Below are positions 53,770 to 61,860 of a stretch of 64,000 bases of DNA, piece after piece. The translations under genes were made by a program, and so were the position numbers. Within the stretch, counting starts at the first letter, position 1. Each line of letters opens with the position of its first letter. The DNA is from Terriglobia bacterium (GTDB lineage: Bacteria > Acidobacteriota > Terriglobia > Terriglobales > Acidobacteriaceae): NCBI GenBank assembly GCA_020073465.1, contig JAIQFC010000018.1:62001-126000 (forward strand), given 5' to 3'. The notes below the pieces were generated by a model, which saw only the letters and a program-made list of their open reading frames with translations, had not been told where the DNA came from and did not search any database.

Positions 53770-54738
53770 ATGTACAAAGACTTTTACGGACTGCGGGCGA
53801 ATCCGTTCAACGTCAATCCGGATCCGCGTTATTTGTTTCTGACGCGGCACACGGAGGAGGCGCTGGCCTGTCTCATCTACGGGATTCAAAGCCGCAAGGG
53901 ATTCGTTTTGCTCACGGGGGAAGTGGGCACGGGGAAGACGACGCTCATCAACAAGTTGCTGGAGTGGCTGAGGCTGCAGCAGGTGGCGGCCGCATTCATC
54001 TTCAACTCGCGGTTGAACGTGCCACAGTTCCTCGATTCCATGATGAAGGACTTCGACATTCCCTGCGAGTCCAGGGCGAAGAGCCAGATCCTGCTGCGGC
54101 TGTACAACTGGCTGCTGGATCGTCACCGGGCGGGGGAGACGGCGGTGCTGATCGTCGATGAGGCGCAGAACCTCAGCGACGAGGTACTGGAAGAGATTCG
54201 GATGCTCACGAACCTGGAGACCTTCACTGAGAAGCTGCTCCAAATCGTGCTTGTGGGCCAGCCGGAGTTGGAGGAGAAGCTGAGGCAGCCACAACTGCGG
54301 CAACTGCGGCAACGGCTTACTCTGCGTGCGAAGACTCATCCTTTAAGCCCCGACGAGACCCAGACTTACGTGCAGCAGCGGCTACTCATCGCGGGCTCGA
54401 ACGGGCAGCAGATTTTCGAGCCGGAGGCACTGGTCAACGTCCACCGGTATGCAAGCGGCATTCCTCGGGTCATCAACCTGCTATGTGAACATTGCCTGGT
54501 CAGCGCTTTTGTGGATCAGAAGAAGATGATCACCGCGGCGGTTGTGGATGCGGTGGCGCGGGATTTTGAGCTGGGCGATGGTGCGTCGGCGTCGACCCCT
54601 GCTCCAGCGCCTGGCGCGAGTCCGGAAAGGCTTGACTTCGAGGAGGCGCTACGGTCTCTGGCCAACCTGGCTGATCGTTTGCGTGAGACAGAAGGGAAAG
54701 ACCTCCCAAGGAAAGGAGGCCATGAGCCGAATTCGTGA
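53770..54738 (+). CDS. ExeA/GspA-like AAA ATPase (exopolysaccharide/secretion associated)
   Basis: A 322-residue ATPase. The start MYKDFYGLRANPFNVNPDPRYLF is characteristic of the ExeA-like family. Walker A is GEVGTGKTT (50-58), Walker B AVLIVDEAQNL, sensor LVGQPEL, and the lid continues to about 275. The C-terminus is low-complexity. ExeA proteins help assemble secretion channels in peptidoglycan; close relatives are associated with exosortase/PEP-CTERM exopolysaccharide loci. Here no exosortase is visible and the membrane/peptidoglycan-binding C-terminal part is missing, so it resembles the short, purely cytosolic form. AT-rich DNA (gaaaattaaaatatcc) upstream could be its promoter. Confidence 0.85.
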   Translation: MYKDFYGLRANPFNVNPDPRYLFLTRHTEEALACLIYGIQSRKGFVLLTGEVGTGKTTLINKLLEWLRLQQVAAAFIFNSRLNVPQFLDSMMKDFDIPCESRAKSQILLRLYNWLLDRHRAGETAVLIVDEAQNLSDEVLEEIRMLTNLETFTEKLLQIVLVGQPELEEKLRQPQLRQLRQRLTLRAKTHPLSPDETQTYVQQRLLIAGSNGQQIFEPEALVNVHRYASGIPRVINLLCEHCLVSAFVDQKKMITAAVVDAVARDFELGDGASASTPAPAPGASPERLDFEEALRSLANLADRLRETEGKDLPRKGGHEPNS

Positions 54739-54773
54739 AGCACTATAACCGTGAGGGACTCGGATTTCGGGGT

Positions 54774-55601
54774 TTACTTTTCTGCAGCCGCTTCCGCCGG
54801 CCGGATGTGAGGTTCCACCAGGGAAAGAACTTCGTTCTTCAGCAGAGGTCCGCAGGCCAGAAGGCCTGACAGGAGCGGATCGCGGCGGTTTGCCGACAGA
54901 TCGGTCTTCTCCAGCGTGCTCACGAAACCTCCAGTGCTGAGCACTAGGGCTGCGCCGGCAACGACATCCCATTCATTCTTGGGTGTGAGCGTGAACGTGA
55001 CGTCAGCGAGGCCGGCAGAGACGAGCGCAAGCTTGTATGCTACCGAGCCCATCGCGCGGACCTGGTATTGTGCCCCCTCAAACTGCTTCCACTCGCCACG
55101 CTTGACTTCGCTGCGGCTGGCCAGGATGAGCGCGCCGTCGAGGCTGGTACGCTGGCTGGGCCGTGCGGGTTTGCCGTTGTAGAGAACGCCGGCGTCGACC
55201 GCCCCCAGGAAGGTTTCCTTGGTCGCGGGATTGTAGATCCCACCGGCCACGGGTTTACCGTCTTCCACGAATCCGATAGAAACGCAAAACTCGGGGAGAC
55301 CCATGACGAACTCGCGAGTACCATCAAGAGGATCGACGACCCATACCCACTTGCGGTCGAGTCTCGACAGATCGTCGGCGCTTTCTTCCGAAAGCCAGCC
55401 TTCCGCATCGCGCAGCAAATTCTGACGTAGAGCAGCGTCCACTGCCCGGTCCGCCTCGGTGACGGGATCGTGCCCAGCCTTATACTCTGCCTGCACCTCT
55501 CCGGGAGTAAAGCGGTCGAAAACGACGCGCGCTGCTTCCAGCGCATGCTCGATGCGAACCAGGATGTCGGAATACGAGGAACTCATGAGGTCCATTGCCA
55601 T
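54774..55601 (-). CDS. Inositol-monophosphatase family phosphatase, probably CysQ-like
   Basis: A 275-residue metal-dependent phosphatase. The catalytic motifs are LSEESADD (Glu), WVVDPLDGTREFV (D-P-L-D-G-T) and EWDVVAGAALVLSTGG (W-D). The family includes CysQ (3'-phosphoadenosine 5'-phosphate phosphatase), SuhB and HisN. Its place five bases from a TauE/SafE gene and in the same direction as Sat-CysC makes CysQ the best reading, since CysQ balances PAPS and PAP in sulfate activation. Sequence alone does not exclude inositol or histidinol phosphate as substrate. Confidence 0.82.
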   Translation of the reverse strand: MAMDLMSSSYSDILVRIEHALEAARVVFDRFTPGEVQAEYKAGHDPVTEADRAVDAALRQNLLRDAEGWLSEESADDLSRLDRKWVWVVDPLDGTREFVMGLPEFCVSIGFVEDGKPVAGGIYNPATKETFLGAVDAGVLYNGKPARPSQRTSLDGALILASRSEVKRGEWKQFEGAQYQVRAMGSVAYKLALVSAGLADVTFTLTPKNEWDVVAGAALVLSTGGFVSTLEKTDLSANRRDPLLSGLLACGPLLKNEVLSLVEPHIRPAEAAAEK

Positions 55602-55606
55602 TCAAT

Positions 55607-56383
55607 TCAAAAGGCGGGCCAGAGCATTCTTGCTCCGGTTACCAGCAGCAGGGTACAAAGAATTCGCCGCAACCAGAGCATGGGTACGCGCGTGCTCAGA
55701 TGCGACCCGAGAATCCCGCCGGGCACCGACCCAATCAGCAGCGTCACGACCAGCCTGGGGTCGACGTTTCCCAGGCGGAAGTGCAGCAGTCCCGTGACTC
55801 CGGTGAGAATCACCGCGTGAACCACGTCTGTGCCAACGTTGACCTTCGGAGAATAGCTATAGAACAGCAGCAAAAGCATCATGATCACGCTGCCGGAACC
55901 GACCGACGTCATGCCGACAAGGGCGCCTGCCAGCAGGCCGATGGCAACCATGCCGGCGAATGATTTCATTGTCGGAGGGTGCGTGACGACCTTTTCCTCG
56001 ATCTTTCTCTGAAACAGCAGCAGTAGCGGAATGATGATCAGGAGAGCGCCGACGGCAATCTTGATGAAGTTGTTGACCCCATTTCCATAGAGCGCACGGA
56101 TCTGGGTGAGCAGCACAACTCCGCCGATCGAACCCGGCACACTCCCGACAGCCAGGGCGATCACAACCTTGCGCCGGACCGTTCCTTTTTTGAGATGCAT
56201 CAGTCCAGCTGGAATTTTGGTGAAGAAGTTGAACAGGGCGTCCGACCCTACCGCCATGATGGCTGGAACGCCCAATCCATAGATCAGGACAGGCAGGAGC
56301 AGTACACCGCCCCCGATGCCCGACATGCCGATCAGGATCCCGACAACAAACCCCACCAAAATCTTGAATGCAATGATTTCCAT
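55607..56383 (-). CDS. TauE/SafE-family membrane transporter
   Basis: A 258-residue protein with seven to eight hydrophobic helices. The two repeat halves carry the family's glycine-rich starts: GFVVGILIGMSGIGGGVLLLPVLIYGLG near the N-terminus and GLLAGALVGMTSVGSGSVIMMLLLLFY in the middle, each followed by an AVGSD- or NVGTDVVHA-type segment. The family exports sulfite, sulfoacetate and related anions. Location between Sat-CysC and a CysQ-like phosphatase points to sulfate or sulfite transport. The direction of transport is unknown. Confidence 0.88.
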   Translation of the reverse strand: MEIIAFKILVGFVVGILIGMSGIGGGVLLLPVLIYGLGVPAIMAVGSDALFNFFTKIPAGLMHLKKGTVRRKVVIALAVGSVPGSIGGVVLLTQIRALYGNGVNNFIKIAVGALLIIIPLLLLFQRKIEEKVVTHPPTMKSFAGMVAIGLLAGALVGMTSVGSGSVIMMLLLLFYSYSPKVNVGTDVVHAVILTGVTGLLHFRLGNVDPRLVVTLLIGSVPGGILGSHLSTRVPMLWLRRILCTLLLVTGARMLWPAF

Positions 56384-56416
56384 CAGATCACCTGCGTCGT
56401 GTCTCCCGATACAGAG

Positions 56417-58162
56417 TTACGCCGATGCTCCGTTCACGCCGATAAAGCCTTCCCGCTCCAGGTGGAGAATGATCTCCTGAGCTGCTTCCTCCGGCGACAC
56501 TTCGCCAGTGTTGACCGTTACCTCAGCATCCGCGGGCGCCTCATAGGGATCGGAAATTCCGGTGAACTCCTTGAGGATTCCCGCTCTCGCCTTGGCGTAC
56601 AGTCCCTTGCGGTCGCGTTGCTCGCACACTTCGACCGAAGTTGCAATATGCACAAGGATGAATCCGCCGTAAGGCTCGATCATCTGCCGCACATGTTTGC
56701 GGGTCGCATCGTACGGAGCGATGGGAGCACAGATGGCGATCCCGCCGTTCTTGGTGATTTCCGAGGCGACATAGCCGATGCGGCGAATGTTGATGTCGCG
56801 ATGCTCCTTGCTGAATCCCAGTTCCGACGAAAGGTGCTTGCGCACCAGATCACCATCAAGCAGCGTGACCGGACGCCCGCCAACCTCCAGAAACTTGGTT
56901 AGCAGGACATTCGCGATGGTTGACTTGCCCGAGCCAGAGAGTCCGGTGAAAAAAATGGTCACACCCTGCTGCGCCCGTGGCGGGAAACTGCGCCGCAATT
57001 CGTGGACGACTTCGGGATAGGTGAACCATCCCGGGATATCGCGGCCCTCGTTCAGACGCTGCCGCAGCTCGGTACCCGAGATGTTCAGCACGCGATCGCC
57101 GTTCTTCACCTCGTCGTCTGGCACGTAACGGTCCTGCCCTTCGAGGTAGACCATCATGTTGAATGGGACCATGGTGACGCCGATGTCGGCTTCGTGCTTC
57201 TTGAACACTTCCTGGGCCTCGTAGGGCCCATAGAAGGGCTTGCCATCGGTGTCTTTGCCCGGACCGGCGTGGTCGCGGCCCACGATGAAGTGAGTGCAGC
57301 CGTGGTTCTTGCGGATGAGTGCGTGCCAGATCGCTTCGCGTGGTCCGCCCATACGCATGGCGAGGGGCAGCAGCGAAAGCTTTTGCGTCCCTTGCGGGTA
57401 CTTCGAACTGAGCAACTGGTAGCAGCGCACACGCGTGTAGTAATCCACGTCGCCGGGCTTGGTCATGCCGACTACGGGATGAATCAGCAGATTCGCCTCG
57501 ACCTGTTTGGCGGCGCGGAAAGTGAGTTCAACGTGCGCGCGGTGCATCGGATTGCGTGTCTGGAAGGCGACCACGCGGCGCCAGCCCTGGCGGGCAAACT
57601 CGGCGCGCAACTCCGCTGGTGTAAAACGTAGCGTACGGAAGTCGTAGTGTGACGGTTCTTGTACACCCTCAACGCGTCCACCGACGTACCAGGGGTTCGA
57701 CTGGTTGATGACGTAGTTGGCCCCAGGATGCGCCTTGCTGGTGCTGTTGAACACCGCCTTGGCTTCGGCCTGGCGGTCGGGCTGCCAGACTTCCTCGACG
57801 TGCAGCACGGCCAGCATCACGCCTTCGGGATCGCGCAATGCAACCTTGCTGCTGCCCGGCGTCAGCTTCTTGGCGAAGTCCTCGGTAACATCCAGTGTGA
57901 TGGGCATGGGCCAGAGCACTCCGCTGGCCAGGCGCATGTTGTGGCACACGCCTTCGTAGTCAGCGCGAGTCATGAAGCCGCGGAGCGGAGAGAAGCCGCC
58001 GCTCATCAGCAGTTCAAGGTCGCACAGTTGGCGCGCGGTTAGGTCCCACGACGGCCATTCCTTGGAGTGTGCCTTGAGTTCTACGATTCGTTCCGGCTGG
58101 ACAATGAGTTCGGTGAGTTCGCCGCCGTGGGGCGCGATAAGGTGGCTGGTTGACGCAGTCAA
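56417..58162 (-). CDS. Bifunctional sulfate adenylyltransferase / APS kinase
   Basis: The product, 581 residues from a TTG start, has an N-terminal ATP sulfurylase (about 1-385: FQTRNPMHRAHVELT, VVGMTKPGDVDYYTRVRCY, FIVGRDHAGPG, MVYLEGQDRYVPDDEV) fused to a C-terminal APS kinase (about 395-575: FTGLSGSGKSTIANVLL, TLLDGDLVRKHLSSELGFSKEHRDINIRRIGYVA, FILVHIATSVEVCEQRDRKGLYAKARAG). It makes APS and then PAPS from sulfate and ATP. The frame is open to 58207, but AGGAGGAG at 58169-58178 fits the TTG at 58162 and not the upstream codon. Together with TauE and CysQ-like genes it forms a sulfate-activation operon. Confidence 0.93.
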   Translation of the reverse strand: MTASTSHLIAPHGGELTELIVQPERIVELKAHSKEWPSWDLTARQLCDLELLMSGGFSPLRGFMTRADYEGVCHNMRLASGVLWPMPITLDVTEDFAKKLTPGSSKVALRDPEGVMLAVLHVEEVWQPDRQAEAKAVFNSTSKAHPGANYVINQSNPWYVGGRVEGVQEPSHYDFRTLRFTPAELRAEFARQGWRRVVAFQTRNPMHRAHVELTFRAAKQVEANLLIHPVVGMTKPGDVDYYTRVRCYQLLSSKYPQGTQKLSLLPLAMRMGGPREAIWHALIRKNHGCTHFIVGRDHAGPGKDTDGKPFYGPYEAQEVFKKHEADIGVTMVPFNMMVYLEGQDRYVPDDEVKNGDRVLNISGTELRQRLNEGRDIPGWFTYPEVVHELRRSFPPRAQQGVTIFFTGLSGSGKSTIANVLLTKFLEVGGRPVTLLDGDLVRKHLSSELGFSKEHRDINIRRIGYVASEITKNGGIAICAPIAPYDATRKHVRQMIEPYGGFILVHIATSVEVCEQRDRKGLYAKARAGILKEFTGISDPYEAPADAEVTVNTGEVSPEEAAQEIILHLEREGFIGVNGASA

Positions 58163-58507
58163 TTTCCTTACTCCTCCTGAGGTTTTGTCTACTGCCTTTA
58201 TTGCCAATATCGCCTATGCCTGGATTTTTCGATCCCGTCGGCAGGCCTACTGCGGTACTTAGTGCAGATTACTTCTGGGGAGGAAACGTCGCTTTCTTAC
58301 TTGTTTGTAAAGATACCATTTACGGGGAGAATGGGAAAGCCGTTTAATTGCTGAAATCAGCTGCAATTCGGTGACCGCCGCCGGACTGAGCTGGGCTGCA
58401 AGCCCATGGAAATGCTCGATTTCCCAACGGCATCCTGAGGCGACCTCAGCAGTGTGCAAACCTTTGCGACAATTGGCGAACTGTCTCCTCGCCGCATCCC
58501 GTGATGC
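58163..58507. promoter_or_regulatory. Leader of the sulfate operon with nested inverted repeat
   Basis: 345 bases without a gene. aattGCTGAAATCAGC plus tgcaatt (58346-58368) contains the perfect dyad GCTGA-AA-TCAGC nested in AATTGC...GCAATT. It lies between the phosphopantetheinyl-transferase stop and the Sat start, and could be an operator for the sulfate genes or a weak terminator. No riboswitch was recognised. Confidence 0.45.
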
Positions 58508-59278
58508 TCATCCTCTGGAATCGCAGCTTCGCTGCACTGCCATCGCTGCAGCGTACTCTGGTCCCACTTCGACCGGTTGAAGCTGCCACCGCGATGCTTC
58601 GGATGCATCGGGACGTGTCACAAGAGAGACCGAGGCCTGAGAGTCCAGGAATACGTCGAACTGATGAAGTGGATGGGACAGGCCTTCGCCGATCGCCTTG
58701 ATGAATGCTTCCTTTAACGTCCAGCAGCGGAAGAAAGCTCTATGCTGCTGTGCGGCAGGAAGCTGCGCAAGCTGTTCTTGTTCCATTGCAGAAAAGAATC
58801 GCCTTGCAATTGCTCCGGTATCGAAATCATCACGAACTCTCTCGACGTCAACGCCGATTGGCCGGTTCCGGGCAATGCCAAGAAGCGCGACTGCACCAGA
58901 GTGCGATACGTTGAAGGTAAGACCGCTGGCGGCGTACGGCCCATCCAACTCAGGCTTTCCTTTCTCTGCATAACGAAAGCGCACGTCCTGCGGATGGGCC
59001 GCCAAGTATCCTGCCAGCACCATGCGAAGCAAGCCCCTTGCAGCGCAGAAGTATTGGCGATCCCGGTCAAAATGAAACCGGTCGGCACGGTCTTTCTCAT
59101 CGCGCGAAAGTACGGATCGCCATCGGGATTCAGCTCCCGCCACAACCTCCAGATTGATCCTCCAGACATGCACTCCTTCACCCAGCGGAGGCGGGGAGTC
59201 GAGACAGACGTCTGCGCTGTCAATCCTGCTAAGCGCCAGCGGTGCCGTCTTGAAGACATGGGCCATGGTTTTGGGCAC
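58508..59278 (-). CDS. 4'-phosphopantetheinyl transferase (Sfp type)
   Basis: A 256-residue transferase. The magnesium-binding motif IGVDVERVRDDFD and the second signature FFRCWTLKEAFIKAIGEGL are both intact, and LTFNVSHSGAVALLGI is the preceding P2 motif. Sfp-type enzymes transfer phosphopantetheine from CoA to carrier proteins of non-ribosomal peptide, polyketide or fatty-acid pathways. No carrier protein or synthase gene is in the window, so the partner must be elsewhere. The start at 59278 gives a complete N-terminal lobe. Confidence 0.9.
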   Translation of the reverse strand: MPKTMAHVFKTAPLALSRIDSADVCLDSPPPLGEGVHVWRINLEVVAGAESRWRSVLSRDEKDRADRFHFDRDRQYFCAARGLLRMVLAGYLAAHPQDVRFRYAEKGKPELDGPYAASGLTFNVSHSGAVALLGIARNRPIGVDVERVRDDFDTGAIARRFFSAMEQEQLAQLPAAQQHRAFFRCWTLKEAFIKAIGEGLSHPLHQFDVFLDSQASVSLVTRPDASEASRWQLQPVEVGPEYAAAMAVQRSCDSRG

Positions 59279-59913
59279 TCTCCAGCAGGGGTGATGGGCT
59301 CCGGCTCCGGAAATCCGGTTGCCCTAGGGTACCGCACGGCAACCGGCCTGGACAGGCTCGTCATCCGTCAATTTTGAGACAAGCGACGAATTCATATTCG
59401 CTTCCATTTGGGTCGCCACGTGCATCAATTCCGGGTGCTGCAAGGACGCTAAGGTAGATCGTGTAATTTGTTCAACCGGACTGCGTAGGAGCGGGAATTT
59501 TCGTCTAGGGTGTTCACCTGAGCCCGGCAAAGTCAGCCATCTCGGGCTGGTCGTCTAAAAAGAAGTTCAAAATGTTTTCTGGAGGGTGAGCAGCCAGAGT
59601 TATTGGCGATGCGCTGTGGAGCAGGTTCCTGAGATTGTTCGCCGGGCTCAGTGATTCCGTGTTTTTCGGCGCTAGGGGAGCGATTTTGGCGCAGTGCCAT
59701 TCCCGTCCCGGGCCTCAATTTGGAATCAGGATTCCCATTTAAGGGAGAACGAGGTTCGTTCGCAAGTAGCTGTGGAAATTACTGTTCTGCGGTCACAGCC
59801 AAGAATGTCTCAAAGTGGCATTGTGGATGCTATGAGTTCTGGAAATGTTTCGGCCGCGCCACAAGTCGAGCGTCACGGGCGGTTCCGGGAGCCGCAAAGA
59901 AGGGGGGAAATAA
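59279..59913. other. Gap without recognised gene
   Basis: 635 bases between the minus-strand phosphopantetheinyl transferase and the plus-strand HTH pair. No frame here has family resemblance. The region should hold both promoters. GGGGGAAATAA directly before 59914 is the ribosome site for the first HTH gene. Confidence 0.45.
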
Positions 59914-60204
59914 ATGGAGGAACAGTCCGTTCGGCTAGGTCCGCGCGAACAGCAAATCGTAGAACTGCTTTTGCAAGGTTGTGACAACGCCGAAATTGCG
60001 CGTCAACTGAAGATGGCGCGTAGAACCGTGAAGGCACATTTCAACCGGTTATTTCTCCGTTTCGGAATCACCGGTGGAATCAAGCGAGTCAAACTCGCGA
60101 CCCTGTTGTATCGGAGGCAAGCATGTCAGCAAATGAACGTTATGGAAGCCGTGTCCCCAGTGAACGTGAGCAGCGAGTCATCCAGCTTGTGGCCGAAGGC
60201 CTGA
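59914..60204 (+). CDS. LuxR-type HTH-only regulator, first of overlapping pair
   Basis: A 96-residue protein. Residues about 8-65 form a GerE/LuxR helix-turn-helix: LGPREQQIVELLLQGCDNAEIARQLKMARRTVKAHFNRLFLRFGI. No receiver or ligand-binding domain precedes it. GGGGGAA lies before the ATG. Its last 82 bases overlap the start of the second HTH gene in another frame. The tail beyond the HTH has no known fold. Such free-standing HTH proteins may act as DNA-binding partners of larger regulators; the target is unknown. Confidence 0.78.
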   Translation: MEEQSVRLGPREQQIVELLLQGCDNAEIARQLKMARRTVKAHFNRLFLRFGITGGIKRVKLATLLYRRQACQQMNVMEAVSPVNVSSESSSLWPKA

Positions 60205-60359
60205 AGAATCGCGAAGTCGCGGACGCAATCGGAACTACGGAGCACGTCGTAAAGAACTATCTTCGCGTGATCTACGACAAACTTGGGCTCTGGAATCGCG
60301 TTGAACTGGCGCTGTGGTATGAGTCGCGGAGAAGCGGACCCGCGCTGTCGATGCAGTAG
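60123..60359 (+). CDS. LuxR-type HTH-only regulator, second of overlapping pair
   Basis: A 78-residue protein that is almost only a LuxR-type HTH: VPSEREQRVIQLVAEGLKNREVADAIGTTEHVVKNYLRVIYDKLGLWNRVELALWY. Its ATG is preceded by GGAGG inside the upstream HTH gene, so the two overlap by 82 bases and are surely co-expressed. The two HTHs are only distantly alike, so this is not a simple recent duplication. They could work as a heterodimer; that is inference. Confidence 0.8.
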   Translation: MSANERYGSRVPSEREQRVIQLVAEGLKNREVADAIGTTEHVVKNYLRVIYDKLGLWNRVELALWYESRRSGPALSMQ

Positions 60360-60509
60360 AAGTCGATGCACTAAAGAGCATCGGGGACCGACTTTCTGTT
60401 TGCGGGGGCTTGCTGCAGGCGCCGCCTTCCCGTTTGATGCACGTTGTCCGCAGGAAGCGCTCGCAAACTGGGCGCAGTTTGTACTCAAGTACACTCTATC
60501 GCTCTGCAA

Positions 60510-61793
60510 TTACTGGCATCCAAAGGCTGGCAGGTTGCGAAGCCGTTCGGCTGCGCCTGCGGCGCCTTTTCGGGCCGCCGACTCCAGCAGCAAACGCGCC
60601 TGATCGCAGCTCTTGGGTACTCCGTTTCCATGCAGGTATAAGTCCGACAGCATCAGCGCTGCAGCTGGATTCTGCTTTCTCACCGACTTCCAAAGCCACT
60701 TCGCCGCTTCCGTGCTGTCTCGCGCCGCTCCGTGCGTACCGTTCAGGAAGTTCCTGCCAATCGCCAGCTCTTCGGCGCCGTCTCCCTTGGCTGACTGGGC
60801 TTGTGGAACTGGTTCCACTGGCCTGGTTGTGGATGGAGGAGCGGTCGCGGAAACCGAATTCGCTTCTAGATTCGTTTGTCCGGCATCATTGGCGATAGGT
60901 TCTCGTGAAGGGGCTGGAGCGGCAGGTTCGTTAGCGGCATGGCCTGTCGTGTTGGCGGGGTCTTCCGTATCCGCTTTCTGAGCCGTACCCGTGCGCGCCT
61001 GTGAGGGTTCCTCGGCAGTGGCCGCAGGCGCGGCGGATGGCAGCGGATGCGAAGCGCCTACTCCAGACTGTGTTCCACGCCGTGCCGTGTAGATCAAAAC
61101 GCTTACCAGAATTGCTAATGCTGCGCCGAAATAAATCCAGTAACGATAGGGCGCCGGCTCGGAGTCGGGAAGCAGCTTGGGACCTTCATCTAGGGCTGAG
61201 TCTCTTCTGCTGAATGGTTCTCCGCCGGCCTGAAAGGATTCGACAAAAGCCTTACTTCCGGCGCTGTCCCTCGTAGGGTCTTCAATCGCCAGGACGGCCG
61301 TTTCTCTTTCTTCTGTATCTGCCACCGGAGGATCAAGTGGTCGACTCTGGCGGATGTCAGCGCCGCAGATGCCGCAGAACTGGTACTGTGCAGGATTGGC
61401 GCGGCCGCAGGATCGACAGGGAACGGTCTGGGGAATGTCTTCGTCGCGGTAAGCTGGTGGCGGCGAGTTCTCTTCGGGTTCGGCGGAAAATCGTCGATCG
61501 GGCTCGGGACGCCGCTCGAGCAACTGCTCTGTCTTGCCCGCGGCGGACTCGTGTTTTAACACTGGCTTGCCTTCGAGTTCGCGCAATAACTCGAGGACCG
61601 CCTCCTCCCGCTTCTCCGGAGGGCTCGTAAAATAGACCTCTGCCCAGCGGCCCATATTCGCGCCCAGGACGGGATTCAGGATCGGGTTCAGCTCAGGGCG
61701 TGGCAGGGTACTTTTCACTTCCGGATTGTCCTCTGCGCGCGGCAACTCAGGTTTCTCCAGGCGGTAAAGATTGGGCGCTAACTGTGATTGCAC
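60510..61793 (-). CDS. Zinc-ribbon membrane protein with SEL1-like repeats
   Basis: A 427-residue protein with GTG start. The N-terminal region up to about 130 is charged (AEVYFTSPPEKREEAVLELLRELEG). A zinc ribbon CRSCGRANPAQYQFCGICG lies near residues 122-140, and one membrane helix near 218-238 (YWIYFGAALAILVSVLIY). After a Pro/Ala-rich linker, the C-terminal 85 residues carry two SEL1/TPR-like repeats (AIGRNFLNGTHGAARDSTEAAKWLWKSV, LMLSDLYLHGNGVPKSCDQARLLLESAA). Topology suggests a cytosolic ribbon and external repeats. Function is unknown; it may be a scaffold. It is probably an operon with the GAF protein upstream. Confidence 0.72.
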   Translation of the reverse strand: MQSQLAPNLYRLEKPELPRAEDNPEVKSTLPRPELNPILNPVLGANMGRWAEVYFTSPPEKREEAVLELLRELEGKPVLKHESAAGKTEQLLERRPEPDRRFSAEPEENSPPPAYRDEDIPQTVPCRSCGRANPAQYQFCGICGADIRQSRPLDPPVADTEERETAVLAIEDPTRDSAGSKAFVESFQAGGEPFSRRDSALDEGPKLLPDSEPAPYRYWIYFGAALAILVSVLIYTARRGTQSGVGASHPLPSAAPAATAEEPSQARTGTAQKADTEDPANTTGHAANEPAAPAPSREPIANDAGQTNLEANSVSATAPPSTTRPVEPVPQAQSAKGDGAEELAIGRNFLNGTHGAARDSTEAAKWLWKSVRKQNPAAALMLSDLYLHGNGVPKSCDQARLLLESAARKGAAGAAERLRNLPAFGCQ

Positions 61794-61860
61794 TCCGCCT
61801 CGGTAGGGTTGTCAATCAGGGGATGCCAAGGGGCGATACCGAAAGTAAACCCCCTGGTTC

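Noticed and set aside
58163-58207. Longer N-terminus of the Sat-CysC protein (TTG at 58207)
   Set aside because: The AGGAGGAG site lies inside this extension and fits the TTG at 58162; the extra 15 residues match nothing.
59651-59984. Plus-strand frames overlapping the start of the first HTH gene
   Set aside because: No domain resemblance; the HTH gene has its own ribosome site and a clear domain.
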